Source: Thamnocephalis sphaerospora (Eukaryota; Zoopagomycota; Zoopagomycetes; Zoopagales; Sigmoideomycetaceae). From it: a DNA stretch of 29,729 nt. The DNA is taken from contig KZ992558.1 of assembly GCA_003614735.1 (NCBI GenBank), positions 1-29,729 on the forward strand, written 5' to 3'. The first letter of the stretch is position 1; every line of letters starts with the position of its first letter. The translations under genes and the position numbers were made by a program. Of this stretch, positions 10,679-23,156 are shown piece after piece. Under the pieces are notes generated by a model. It saw nothing but the letters and a program-made list of their open reading frames with translations, searched no databases and was not told the DNA's origin.

Positions 10679-12312
10679 GCTATGAATATTGAATACACTC
10701 TGCGAGTGCAGAGCGTCGGTCGTGGACAAGCACCAATGCCGATGCTAGAGCAGAAGCCCGCCTGGACCAAAAATCTGGCGGCTTTTCGAGCAGACGCTCT
10801 TGACCGTCGTGAGAGTTTGAGATGTACAAACTTGCAGGCCGGCCAGCGGCGTTCGGCGGTGATATGAATGGCGGGTGTGCGATAAGCCGCCGTCCGCTGA
10901 TGGAAATTTTATGAGGCGTGCGCTGAAAACTCGGCAACGACGCGCAGTATGCCCACATGCAAAGCGCCTGCCAAATGGATGGTTTGCGGTGGATGCGTAG
11001 ACAAAGAATACGAAATAGTTTAGAGGAACGCGGTAGACGAGGGCGGCGAGGGCAAAGTGGCGTGAAACAGTGCGACGCCCGGCGCGCAAGTCCCCATCAG
11101 CGCTTATATGTCCACACGTTCTCTCACACACGACAAAAGGGGCAGAAAGGCTTTTCGGTAGTGGCCTTGAAAACTGCGGGTACAGAAGGCGCTGATGCTT
11201 GAATGAATCTAGACGACTCCATTTGGCAAGAGGCTGCAAAATTGCGACGCAGCGTCGGGCCACGACTAGACAGCGCTTGCCTGAAGACGTAATGTTTGGG
11301 CGTGCCTGGGCAAAGATGACGCGCCGTTGCAGCGGCCACGCGTTGCGAAAGCGCTCCAGCTTCAGATCCGCACGCCCACATGCTCGCTAGTTTGAGTGTA
11401 GCCAACAGCGCTCTCAACTTCATGCTAGTGGTTGACGCAATGCATTAAATTCCGTTTCACTGCGCGGAGTTGCCGCCAAACAAACCGCCCAATTTAGGCG
11501 AATCCGGCTGTCGAAGCGCGCGATGGCTGTGCGCTGTCTGTCGTAGAATGGCGGTCTTTGAAGTGCACTGTATTGTACCTGTCCGACGCGAAAGCTGGCA
11601 CAGACTAGTCTGCAAGCACAGGACGACGGCCGAGGCCGGTGCGTAACCAGACGATGGAAGCCAGTGGTGTCGCCTAAGCACCAACGCTAGCCCTGGCGCT
11701 TATTGATGCCTGACCTGCACCACTTGCTGTTCCTCGTGCGCCAATACCGCATTAGTGGTACTGCCCGTAGCACAGCTGCTAGGAGTGACACGCCGTCTTT
11801 TCTTTTACTCTGCAGGCTATTTGATAGGTTGCTGAGCGTATTTATCCATCGCTAGTGTAGGCAATTCCTTCTATATCGGTGCATAAGCGCCTGCCCCATA
11901 AATGTCGCTATGAGCTTACCGTTTGCAGATACTGACGCAATACCGTCTGCACGTCGTCTGCTCTACGCACCGTAGACCTTTGGACTGCATACGACATAGA
12001 CGGATGGCGTTGCGCTACGTTAGACCAGCATGGCCACCACACATGTCCACCAGCGTCTGTTCACTCTAAAACGCCAATTTTTCTGCATCAACCTGCTACT
12101 GTTGGAGCAACACTTGCCCATTTATAGCGCCACACGAATTAGGGCAGTTCTGTATCCCGTGTTGTTTCGGTGCAGTGACAGCAATGACCTTACTGCTGCA
12201 ATTTACTCGACTGTATATGCGTGGTTTACGAGGCTCTAGCGTGTAGGCCTTGCGTGCAGACCAATGTACCGACCTTTGCATGTAGTTCTCATGTAAGACA
12301 GCTAAACTAGTA

Positions 12313-12355
12313 ATAGGCAGCTATAATTGAGCTGCTAGGCCGTCGTGCTGCCTAT
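12313..12355. other. Perfect 9-bp inverted repeat (possible stem-loop)
   Basis: ATAGGCAGC at 12313-12321 is the exact reverse complement of GCTGCCTAT at 12347-12355, with a 25-base loop. It lies in the gene-poor gap, so it could mark a structured RNA, but nine bases alone is weak evidence. Confidence 0.45.
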
Positions 12356-12407
12356 AAAGCCATTGCGTTTAGCATGGCAATGCTAATCAGGTTTGCTAGA
12401 CCGTCGT
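12333..12407. repeat. Imperfect 14-bp direct repeat, 61 bp apart
   Basis: TGCTAGGCCGTCGT (12333-12346) recurs as TGCTAGACCGTCGT (12394-12407), with 13 of 14 bases the same. The first copy forms part of the hairpin loop. Confidence 0.6.
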
Positions 12408-12715
12408 AGCAGTCTGAGACGTGTGCCGGCTGCATTTCGCAAATGCACTCGTCTTTACACTGTTGCAGTAGCACAAGGGTCACGTTGACCATCCAGCACA
12501 GCGCGTAAATGCGACGGCAGACAACAAGTTCAATCTAGACGCGCTGTGCTCTGCATGTTTGTGCGTATAGTGTATATTGCGAAATAGAAAGAGAAAAGGC
12601 TGCGGCACCACGAGTAGCGCTAGGTGGCTGCACGACCCGTAGTGGCCGGCGACCCAAGACAAAGTTGCAGCGAGAATGGACGGCTGGCGGCTGGCAGTGC
12701 AAGAATGCACGCCAT

Positions 12716-14349
<1,634 letters not shown>

Positions 14350-14628
14350 GGCTGGCGTGTGATCCCAGCCTAGTGGCAAATGAGCGTAGGTGCGTGAAGC
14401 GTAAAAGAGCGTGCCGGCTTACACACGACAGTCGAGGTGATGAATGCGAGTGCGTTAGCGTTGTGTGTATGTGTTAATTCCTTTTTTCTTTTTTTCTCCT
14501 TCTCTTCCAGTTGTCACAGTTGCGACCGCCAGCACGCCGCTGCCAGCAAATCGGAATCGTGCACGCTCTTTCTGCCAACGCCCTGTCCTCTGTTCACGTA
14601 GCGGCCTGCGCTCGCAACCTTTATCACG
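14350..14628. promoter_or_regulatory. Shared divergent promoter region KRR1 / TSR1
   Basis: These 279 bases lie between the start codons of two 40S assembly genes. A strong pyrimidine tract (about 14480-14508, ending TTCCAG) follows GTATGT at 14467 and GTTAAT. Together these resemble a 44-nt intron in the TSR1 5' UTR, or simply a T-rich initiator. No RRPE or PAC element is obvious. Confidence 0.55.
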
Positions 14629-17422
14629 ATGGTGGCTGATAAACCATTTCACCATCGCGCCTCGCTCAAGCAGGCCAACAAGCCATTCAAGTCGCGCCAT
14701 GCCAGCAAAGGAACGCTTCGCGAGCGGTCCAAAGGTCGCGTGCACCGCCAGTCTGTCAAAGGCGCGGCGATGCGCAAGCAGAGCCGTCAGGACCGACGCA
14801 ACACAGCACAGTTGGACCAGAAAAAAAAGCGCGAGACGCTCCTGGCGCTGAACCGCCTGTTTACCGGCCGTAATGGCGTGCCAAAGATTGTGGTGCGTAT
14901 ATGGGCGGCAGCCTGACACGGCCGATGAACGTCAGACGATTGGATAGCAGGTGAGCTAACGAAAATCATCACTGCTATCATGCGCCATTAGGCGGTCATC
15001 CCGCTATGCCCGGACGTGAGCGCAACCCGGTTTGTGCAGATGCTGTACAAATGCGAGGGTCTGGCGGCGCCGATGGGCGATGAGCTGGTGGGCTCCTACC
15101 GCCTAGTCTCGGAGCGTCAGAAGCAGTCGCTGCAACTGCTGCTGCCACGCCGCAATTTCACGGATATTCTGGATGCTGCCAAGGTCGCAGACTTTTGCGT
15201 ATTCCTACTCTCCGCGGAGCAGGAGGTGGACAAGTTTGGCGAGCTGTGCCTGCGCGCCATTCAGGCCCAGGGTCTGCCGAGCATCGTCAGTCTGGTTCAG
15301 GTAGGCTGAACATACGCACTCCACTGTGGACACGACTGACCCGCAGCTGTCACACACCAGCATCTGGAGAATGTGGCAGTCAAGAAGCGCAACGACGTCA
15401 AAAAGTCGCTCGTTTCGTTTATGAGCTACTTCTTCCCCGATCAGGAGCGCGTGCTGCCGATCGACACTGATGCGGAGATGCAGGTGGTTCTGCGTACGCT
15501 GACAGGCCAGCTTCCACGGGTCATCAAGTGGCGCAACGTACATCCGTACATGCTGGTGGACCAGGTCGATTTTATGCCGAGCGCAGAGAACCCAGAGGTT
15601 GGCTCGTTGCGCGTGACCGGCTACGCGCGCGGTGCGCATTTCAACGCCAATCGGCTTGTACATCTGCCCAACTATGGTAACTTCCAGCTGGAGCAGATCC
15701 TCGCCAGCCCGCTGGCTCCTGCGACGTCCTCAGCTGCGGCCCGTAGTGACACGGCGATGGAACTTCAGCCAGAGATGTCTGTGCTGCAAATCCCTGACCC
15801 AGAGAAGCGCGAGTCGCTCAAGTCCGAGAACGATCCGGATCTGCTGGCGAACGAGCAGACGTGGCCGACAGAGGAGGAGCTGCAAGAGGCGGACGAACGT
15901 GTGCGCAAGATGCAGCGTGAGGAGGCAGATGATGACAAGAAGCGCCGTGTGCCCAAGGGTACCTCTGCCTACCAGGCGGCGTGGATTGTCGATTCGGACA
16001 ACGAGGATGGCTCCGATGGCTACGAGGATGTAGATGATTCGGACGACGATGCGATGCACGGCTGCAGTGACGAAGAGCTAGGCAGCGATGGCTCGGATGC
16101 CGGCGAGACCATGCATGACTCGGACAACGAGGCGGTGGCCCACGGAGAAGAGTACGAAGAGGTTGAGCTGGAAAGCCGCGGCGATCAGGGCGACTTTGTG
16201 GAGCTGTCTCCAGAGGAGGAGGACCGCCAGCTGAAGGAGTATCTGAAGCGGCAGCGCGAGCACCAAGATGAGCTTGACTTTCCCGATGAGGTGGACACAC
16301 CGCTGAACATGTCGGCACGTGTCCGCTTCCAGCGTTATCGCGGCCTGAAAAACTTTCGCCGTACCTTCTGGGATCCGTATGAAAACTTGCCGCTGGACTA
16401 TGCGCGCATTTTCCGTTTTGCCGATTACAAGCGTACGCGTGGTCGCGTGATTGCCGACGCACACGTCGATGGCGTGCAGACCGGCATGCGTATTACGCTA
16501 CAGCTGGCGGCGGTGCCGCGTGCTGCTGCGGCTAGCTACGATCCCACGCGCCCGTTTATCGTCTACGGTCTGCTGCAGCACGAGAACAAAATGTCGGTCG
16601 TCAACTTTACGGTGACGCGCGACTCCGAGTACACGGAGCCGGTGCGGTCCAAGGACACACTGGTGCTACACTGCGGCTTCCGTCGGTTCCGTGTTCAGCC
16701 GCTGTACTCGCAGAACACGCCACGCGGCAAGGGAAGTAACAACGTGCACAAGTTTGAGCGTTTCCTACACAACGACCAGACGAGCGTGGCCACCATCTTT
16801 GCACCCATTCAGTTTGGCCAGATGCCGGTTTCACTTTACCGCGAAACCGACAACAGCAACGGTACGTGTAAGGGCTGCCTCATGAGTGGTGGTTTGAGCG
16901 GTGGCGGGAGGCGTGGTTTGTCGGCAGTCATCTTACACTTTGCTTTTTGCGCAGAGCCGATCTTGGTGGCAACGGGCACCTTCTTGGATGCGGAGCCAAA
17001 CCGCATCATTGCCAAGCGTATCGTACTCTCTGGCCACCCAGCCAAGGTGCACAAAAAGTCGGCTGTTATTCGGTACATGTTCTTCCATCCAGGTACGCAG
17101 TCGCACCGGCCAGATCACGGTGATTTGTATCTGCGAACGACGGTGTGCTAATATTGGAGCGACACACTGCCCAACAGACGATGTGCACTGGTTCAAGCCG
17201 GTTCAGCTTCACACCAAGTATGGCCGGCAGGGCCACATCAAGGAGTCGCTCGGCACGCACGGCTACATGAAGTGCATGTTTGACGGTCCGCTCAAGCATC
17301 AGGACACGATTCTGATGAACCTTTACAAGCGTGTGTTCCCCAAGTGGACCACGGAACTGTGGCGAGACACATCTGGCGGCCGCGCCTTCACCAACGACGG
17401 TCAAGCGGACATGGACATGTAG
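14629..17422 (+). CDS. TSR1: TSR1 40S ribosome maturation factor
   Basis: GTPase-like scaffold of late pre-40S particles, related to BMS1 but without nucleotide-binding motifs; no GxxxxGK(S/T) is seen here either. Five in-phase exons (14629-14892, 14992-15300, 15361-16861, 16955-17092, 17178-17422) give 818 residues. The basic N-terminus ([20 protein letters not shown]) is the family signature, followed by the degenerate GTPase and AARP2CN-like region ([26 protein letters not shown]). An acidic insert lies at about 400-475 ([20 protein letters not shown]). The C-terminal Bms1/Tsr1 domain follows ([61 protein letters not shown]). The ATG at 14629 opens the conserved N-terminus. It shares a promoter region with KRR1. 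Identity is secure. Confidence 0.97.
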
Positions 17423-17689
17423 ATGCTATCATTACGAGGCGGAGGAGCGGCGTTTGGTTGCCACGCATGCGCGTGCTCTTGTTTGCAAACGAATACATTG
17501 ATCGGGCCTTATCCACCGACATCATCGGGCGGATCGAGTGTACAAAACACTTTACTAGACCCAGCGCTGCCAGACACGCGTAGGCAAGGGTAGATGATGC
17601 AGATGGGTAACGTACGATGGTGTGGATAAGCGACAGCGGGCAATTGGACGAAGAAACGGGCGTACAGGGGGAGGAGCAAAGAGTGATGT

Positions 17690-18885
17690 CTAGATGTCGT
17701 CCTCCATCATGTTGCCAACCAGCTGCACCTTCTCTCCAGGCTTGAAGGCCGGCATGCCAAGATACGGGCAGCTGCTGCAACGGAATGCATCGCCGAGATA
17801 GCACTAGCGCGGTGCCAAAGCATAGTGAGCGGACGATAGCATTAAAGTCTCGCTGGCGCATACTCACGTTGCCGCAGGATGATGTGGGCGCCTGCTGCTG
17901 CACCTTGGCGGCCTCCTCGGCAGCCTCCATTTCGGCTAAGCCGCATGAGCAGTTCTTGCATGCCTTCTTCTTGGGTCCACAGCCCTCCGGACCTATGCAG
18001 GCCAGTGATACAATGTGAGCTACGCTAGTCGCCCGTCTGTCCTCTCGCCAGCAGTGTACTTACGTGCCAGCGACTGCGCTGTCGGCTTGGCCAAGTCCTC
18101 GTCGTCCAGCAGTGCATCCTCGTCGTCCAGCTCGGCATTGACATCATCGCTGGTTAGCATCGTCCATGCCGCAACCTTCTTGGCGCGGTCTTCGTTGTCG
18201 GCGGCAGTGCCTTTGCGAGCAAACGAAAGGGCAGCGCGCGCGCCGATTTCGTACGCCGGCCGCTTGGCCACCAGCTCCACCACCTCCAGCACATCATCAA
18301 GCTGCGCGTCCGCAGCCACATCGGCACGCCAGCAACGTGTCGCCAGGTCGCGTACTGTCGCGGCGGCCACATCCTTGCGCGAAACAATCTCGACGTCTAC
18401 AAAGCCAGCTAGACGTAGCGCTGATGCAAGATCGGTTGCGGTGCGCTTTACAGGCACGCCGGCTACACCGGCCTCGGTCTTGTACGCGATTTCACGCAGA
18501 CGCAGCGTGCCGCCTGGGCGCAGCGCCGCCGCCAGCTTGCCGAGAACAGCGTTCGAGTGCTCGAATGCCGCTGGATCCAGCGCACCGGATGTGGCGAAAT
18601 CAAAGGCGGATGCTGGCAGTTCGACTAATGTTCAAGCGTAAAACACCGTCAGTAAGCGCTATCGAACGCGGCCGAAGACACGTTCACCGGCTTGCGGCAG
18701 CAATCATGCCAGCACGCACCTTCTGCCAGACGGTCTAGCTGCTCAAAGTCTACCTTTCCCTGAGCTGTGGCCAGATCGGCCAGCTGATTACGCGTCTGCT
18801 GTAGGGCAGTGGCGTCTACGTGGGCGTTGCCGACAAGCAGCACAGCACTGCCAGGCTTGACGTGTTCCGCAGTGAAAGCAATCAT
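17690..18885 (-). CDS. DRE2: DRE2/anamorsin Fe-S cluster assembly protein
   Basis: Electron carrier of the cytosolic iron-sulfur assembly machinery; with the diflavin reductase TAH18 it passes electrons for cluster building. Four in-phase exons (18720-18885, 18064-18624, 17868-17992, 17690-17803) give 321 residues. The N-terminal half is a methyltransferase-like fold ([39 protein letters not shown]). An acidic linker ([17 protein letters not shown]) follows, then the CIAPIN1 domain: Cys at about 247, 254, 257 and 259 for the [2Fe-2S] site, and [15 protein letters not shown] with Cys 282, 285, 293 and 296 (CX2CX7CX2C) for the second site. The spacer between the first two cysteines of motif A is short (six residues). 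It ends VGNMMEDDI. It diverges from DRS1. Confidence 0.97.
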
Positions 18886-19203
18886 AGTGACTGGTGGCGG
18901 ACGACAATGAGGTGCAGGCCAAACAAGGCAGACGACGGCTAGTGGGTGGCGATTAGGAATCCAGACGGTTGGGCTGGTGGACAGGCAAGGGAAAGCGCCA
19001 GTGCGAGAAAGTTGGCGGGTAGCAAGATCATCTTATCGGCTATTCTCTACCCGCACCAGTGGTAAATAGACTCAGCACAAGCCACCTTCTCTCGATACAA
19101 ACGCAAGAAAAAGAAAAACGAATATCGTTGCTGACCCTTTGACGATTGCGCGCACAAAGTTGTTGCCTGTTTTCCGTCCCGTCTCAATAGCCGCCTGCCC
19201 AGT
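18886..19203. promoter_or_regulatory. Shared divergent promoter region DRE2 / DRS1
   Basis: These 318 bases lie between the two start codons. A purine-rich A tract (about 19105-19121) lies about 85 bases upstream of DRS1. No recognisable TATA box or factor site is seen. Confidence 0.55.
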
Positions 19204-22200
19204 ATGCCGTCCGACTTTGTTATGACCATCGACGACGACCACGTCCCGGAGCTGGACGTGGACGATGCGATTTCCGACAGTGAGCTGTTGCCTGCGCCGT
19301 CGGTAAGTATTCGCGACTGCGCCCGGGCGACTTGACAGTCGGGCTGGTGGCGCTGACTGCTGCTTGTACGTGCGGGCGCCAGTCAAACTCTGCAGAGCAC
19401 AAGGGAAGGAAGAGCAAGGGGAAAAAGAGCAGCGGCGCTGAGAAGAATGACGCTGCAGGCGCGCTGAATCCTGAATTCACGTTTGACGATGCGGGCGAGA
19501 TGTCCAGCGGACGCAACATCTGGGACTTTAAGGCGGCGCGTGCAGCACTCAAGGCGCAGAACAAGGTGAATTAGCATCGAGCGGCGGCGGAGACGCGTGG
19601 CATACAAACCGACCAGCTAACGTGTGTTTTATGTTTTACGCCTGTAGATTCAGTACACCACCATCGATGAGTTTATCGAAAAGAAGCGAAAGGCCATCAA
19701 GCTAGCTGAAATCAACAAGCGCAAGGCGGCTAGCGCAGATGCTGCATCGCGCGGCCAAGGTGATAAAGACAAGCATGAAGACGCTGCGTCAGGCGAGGGT
19801 AAGCGGACTGAACACGAATGCATGCTGGTTATCATCCGCTAATTTGCTAGCACGTTTGCTATCAGAGGGCACTGGCGATGAGATGGAACAGGATAGCAAT
19901 GACCAGGAAGAGGATGAGGCAACATGCCCTGATGGCTCTAATGCTATGGATGACAGCGATGATGGCGACAGTGATGAGGAGGAGGAAGAAGAAGAGAATG
20001 TTGACGATGATGCCATCGATGCTCTCAAAGATCGTGTGCGTGGTCACGGAGAACTGGCGCATGAAGTGGAGGGAGCTAGCGATAGTGACAGTGACACCGA
20101 TCACGTGGACGCAGCCGAGGAAGAGGTAGGCAAGCGTGCCAGCGGCCAAACGTTGATGCCATCGCTGATCACGCAAACACTTTCGCCACGCTGTCGTGAT
20201 TTAGCGGAAGCGTGCGTACTTTGCACCTGACGAGGACACACCCGACACGGTGGCCGAGACGTTTGCCACTATGAACCTGTCTCGCCCTATTCTCAAGGCT
20301 CTTACACAGGTTGGCTTCACCCAGCCGACGCTTATCCAGGCAAAGTCTATTCCAGTGGCGCTGCTTGGCAAGGATATTTGCGGTGGCGCTGTTACCGGTT
20401 CTGGTACGTAGCAAAGCAGCAAGCGATGCTAAAATTACAGCGCCAATTTGCAGCACATGCTCACGATAACGACGCGGCGGCCATGGTGCCATTTAGGCAA
20501 GACGGCTGCGTTCATCATTCCCATCCTGGAACGACTCATTTATCGGCCACGCACACGCGCTGCCACTCGCGTGCTCATTCTCTGCCCGACCCGTGAGCTG
20601 GCCATTCAGTGTCACAGTGTAGCCACAAAGCTGTCTGCCTTTACGGACGTGCAGTTTTGCCTCTGTGTTGGTAAGTGCTGATCACACATGCAAGTGTATA
20701 CACATATGTGAGCGGCAGTTTAATCGTTGCTACATAGGTGGTCTGTCTCTCAAGGTGCAGGAGACGGAGCTGCGCCAAAAACCGGACGTAGTGATTGCCA
20801 CACCGGGTCGTCTTATCGATCACGTGCGCAACTCGCAGTCGTTCAACCTGGATAGCGTCGAGATTCTGGTGATGGACGAGGCTGATCGGTAGGCGTATGC
20901 GCAAGAATGGCGGCCGCTTACGAGGCTAGGTTGCTAACGCACGCTGCTTGCGCCACACATAGTATGCTTGACGATGGTTTCAAGGAGGAGCTGACAGAGA
21001 TTATCAACAGCTGCCCGCGTTCTCGGCAAACCATGCTCTTCTCTGCCACGATGACGGACAATGTGAGGTTAAATGACGACTGGCCAATGGCACTCTTTCG
21101 CTGACATTGTCGTGCTACGTACACCCGCAGGTCGACGAGCTTGTGCGCTTGTCGCTGAATCGTCCCGTGCGTCTGCTCATTGACAGCACCAAGTCGACAG
21201 TCGGCACGCTGATCCAAGAGTTTATTCGTGTGCGCAAGCATCGCGAGGATGACCGCGCGGCCATTGTCGCATCGCTTTGTATGCGTAACTTTAAGCATCG
21301 CTGCATCATCTTCTTCCGCAGCAAGGCATCGGCACATGAGATGAAGATCATGTTTGGTCTTTTGGGCATGCGCGCGGCCGAGCTACACGGTAACCTGTCG
21401 CAGGAGCAGGTACGTTTTGAGACTGTGGCTTGAGTAGCTGTTTCGGCTCACTGGTTTGCTGCATTGTGTCGCCATATGACAGCGTCTAGCTGCGCTTGAG
21501 AGCTTCCGCGACGGCGAGGTAGACTTTTTGCTAGCGACGGATTTGGCTGCACGTGGTATTGACATCAAGGGTATCGAGACGGTAGGCGCATATACGGTGC
21601 GTACCGCTAGAGTGGCACTGGCTAAAGAGTCGGTGGTCTTTAGGTTATCAACTACAATATGCCGGTCAGCTACGCGCAGTATCTGCATCGTATTGGTCGT
21701 ACCGCACGTGCTGGTCAGAGTGGCCGGTAGGTACATGTCTGTCGTTCTTTCAGCAACGTGCTAACGCGGCAGTCGGCACCACTAGTGCCATCACATTGGC
21801 TGGCGAGGATGACCGCAAGGTGCTACGTGACGCCATTAAAAATGCACCGGCCGCCACGATCAAGCATCGTGTGATTCCGCCTGAAGTGGTGGCACGGTAC
21901 AAGCGCCGTGTGGCCGAGCTGGAGCCGCAGGTGGAAGAGGTTATGAAGGAAGAAAAGGAAGATCGTTTGGTAAGCACGGCGCTTCTTTGAGAGCATCAAG
22001 CACGGTTACTTACCTCTCATCCCATGTTGACTGGCGGCGATAGCTGAAGCAAGCGGAGATGGAGATGACCCGGGCGCAGAATATGCTCACGCATCAGGAC
22101 GAAATCTATTCGCGGCCCGCACGCACATGGTTCCAGTCCGGCAAGGAAAAGAAGGCCAGCAAGGGTAGGTATCGTCGAACGCGCTGTACCTCCGCTGGAC

Positions 22201-22713
22201 AGGCACGCGACAGATCATCCGACTGACACTGGCGCGTGCACTTGCAGAGGCGTTGACAGCCAAGCACACGGAACAAATCAAGGCCGGCAAGGCTGACAAA
22301 GACGCCGAGGCAAGCGAAATGCAGGCACATGCGACCCCATCGACTCGCGGCTAACTAGCGTTGCCCCATAGAAAAAAGTTCCGCTCGCAAACCTAACCCG
22401 CAAGAAGCGCCGCCGGCTGGAGACTGCCGAAGAGGATTCCCGCGCGACACGTGCCAGCTACGGATCGATCAAGTCGGCAAAGAAATCGCATCAACGCAAG
22501 CGGCTGGAGCAGATGCGTGAGCAGGATGTGCAGCAGGGCTTTGAGCCTCTGCTGGACACCTCGAACCGTGGTGCCGGCCCTAAAAGCGATAAGGCTCGCG
22601 CTCAGCTGGCCAAGCGTCAGCAGCAGCGCCAGGAGAAGGAGCAACAGGCGGGCAAAGACCGGCCACGCAAGTCAGGCCGCAAGCCAGACGCTAAGCGGCG
22701 GCGTCGGGCCTAG
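19204..22713 (+). CDS. DRS1: DRS1/DDX27 DEAD-box RNA helicase (60S biogenesis)
   Basis: Nucleolar ATP-dependent RNA helicase for 27S pre-rRNA processing and 60S assembly. Fifteen in-phase exons (19204-19302, 19383-19565, 19648-19798, 19866-20125, 20205-20403, 20497-20670, 20738-20888, 20963-21062, 21131-21409, 21483-21581, 21644-21726, 21786-21969, 22044-22164, 22248-22309, 22372-22713) give 828 residues. The acidic N-terminus contains the DRS1 block [19 protein letters not shown]. The helicase core has the Q motif around 248-275 ([14 protein letters not shown]), Walker A TGSGKT near 296-301, [20 protein letters not shown] near 400-403, SAT at 433-435, [12 protein letters not shown] and [14 protein letters not shown]. 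The C-terminus is Lys/Arg-rich with TRKKRRRLE. The intron after 22309 has a GC donor. The acceptor at 21785 is set by phase. It is the most intron-rich complete gene here. Confidence 0.96.
22310..22371 (+). other. GC-AG intron in DRS1
   Basis: The donor reads GAG|GCAAGC, identical to the common GTAAGC donor but with C at position 2. There is no GT anywhere between the upstream exon and the CTAAC branch site (22351-22355), and phase into the conserved basic tail requires this junction. The acceptor is CCATAG. Confidence 0.85.
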
Positions 22714-23156
22714 GTATACGCGTAGCCTGCCTGTTAAAGTGCCTGGCTTTTCAAAATAGAGTGCCTGACGAATAGCCTGTGGGCGTGCTTGCGTGTACAT
22801 TTGCCATGGGGCACGGAGCATACCGGTTATTAGACACGGGATGTGCTGGTGGCGTAAGTCTTGGCAGTATGTGCCAAGAATTCAGCTTGACTCACCTGTG
22901 AAGCTTAAAAGCCGTGCCCAATGCACAGGCCGCCGCATTCTTCTTATTCTCTTCTTCAGCACTCATCTCCATACCTACACTTTCCTGTGTCTTACAGGCT
23001 GCATCCCTACACCGCACACACACTTGGCCGCCACGTCCTTCCAAGCCTTTTTGATCGAACGCTTTGGACATTTGTATTCATTGCAAGGACAGAGTGTGAC
23101 TGCTGTGATAGCAACAATAACCGTCCCCCTGGTGATTAGCACGTAACGTAGCCAGC
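22714..23156. other. Intergenic region DRS1 - PB1/UBA gene
   Basis: These 443 bases hold the DRS1 3' UTR and the promoter of the next plus-strand gene. A C/T-rich stretch with several CTTCTT runs and a TCTTACAG (about 22935-22999) could be a transcription start zone or a 5' UTR intron end. No coding frame of note is seen. Confidence 0.5.

Larger units (their letters stand above)
10679..12715. other. 2-kb region without a supported gene
   Basis: This is by far the longest gap in an otherwise packed window, upstream of the membrane-protein gene and downstream of KRR1. Open frames here lack recognisable domains. The best candidate is a minus-strand pair, 11124-11423 (starts MKLRALLATLKLASMWAC, ends KPFCPFCR) plus 10680 to about 10963. 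It would need an intron of about 165 nt and would stop two bases before the next ATG, so I do not call it. A second minus-strand frame ends LGGLFGGNSAQ at 11457. A pyrimidine tract ending TCTGCAG at 11816 resembles an intron end. Bases 11820-12460 look non-coding and contain a hairpin and a short direct repeat. Confidence 0.6.

Noticed and set aside
10745-11263. 172-codon minus-strand open frame
   Set aside because: Cys/Arg-rich without domain or helix pattern; overlaps a better frame and has no splice support.
15818-16462. 214-codon minus-strand open frame inside TSR1
   Set aside because: It is antisense to the conserved TSR1 exon; Ser/Pro/Arg/His-rich composition is the mirror of the acidic insert.
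20404-20496. Possible loss of Walker A in DRS1, since TGSG is followed by GTACGT
   Set aside because: The intron splits the glycine codon; splicing restores TGSGKT exactly.
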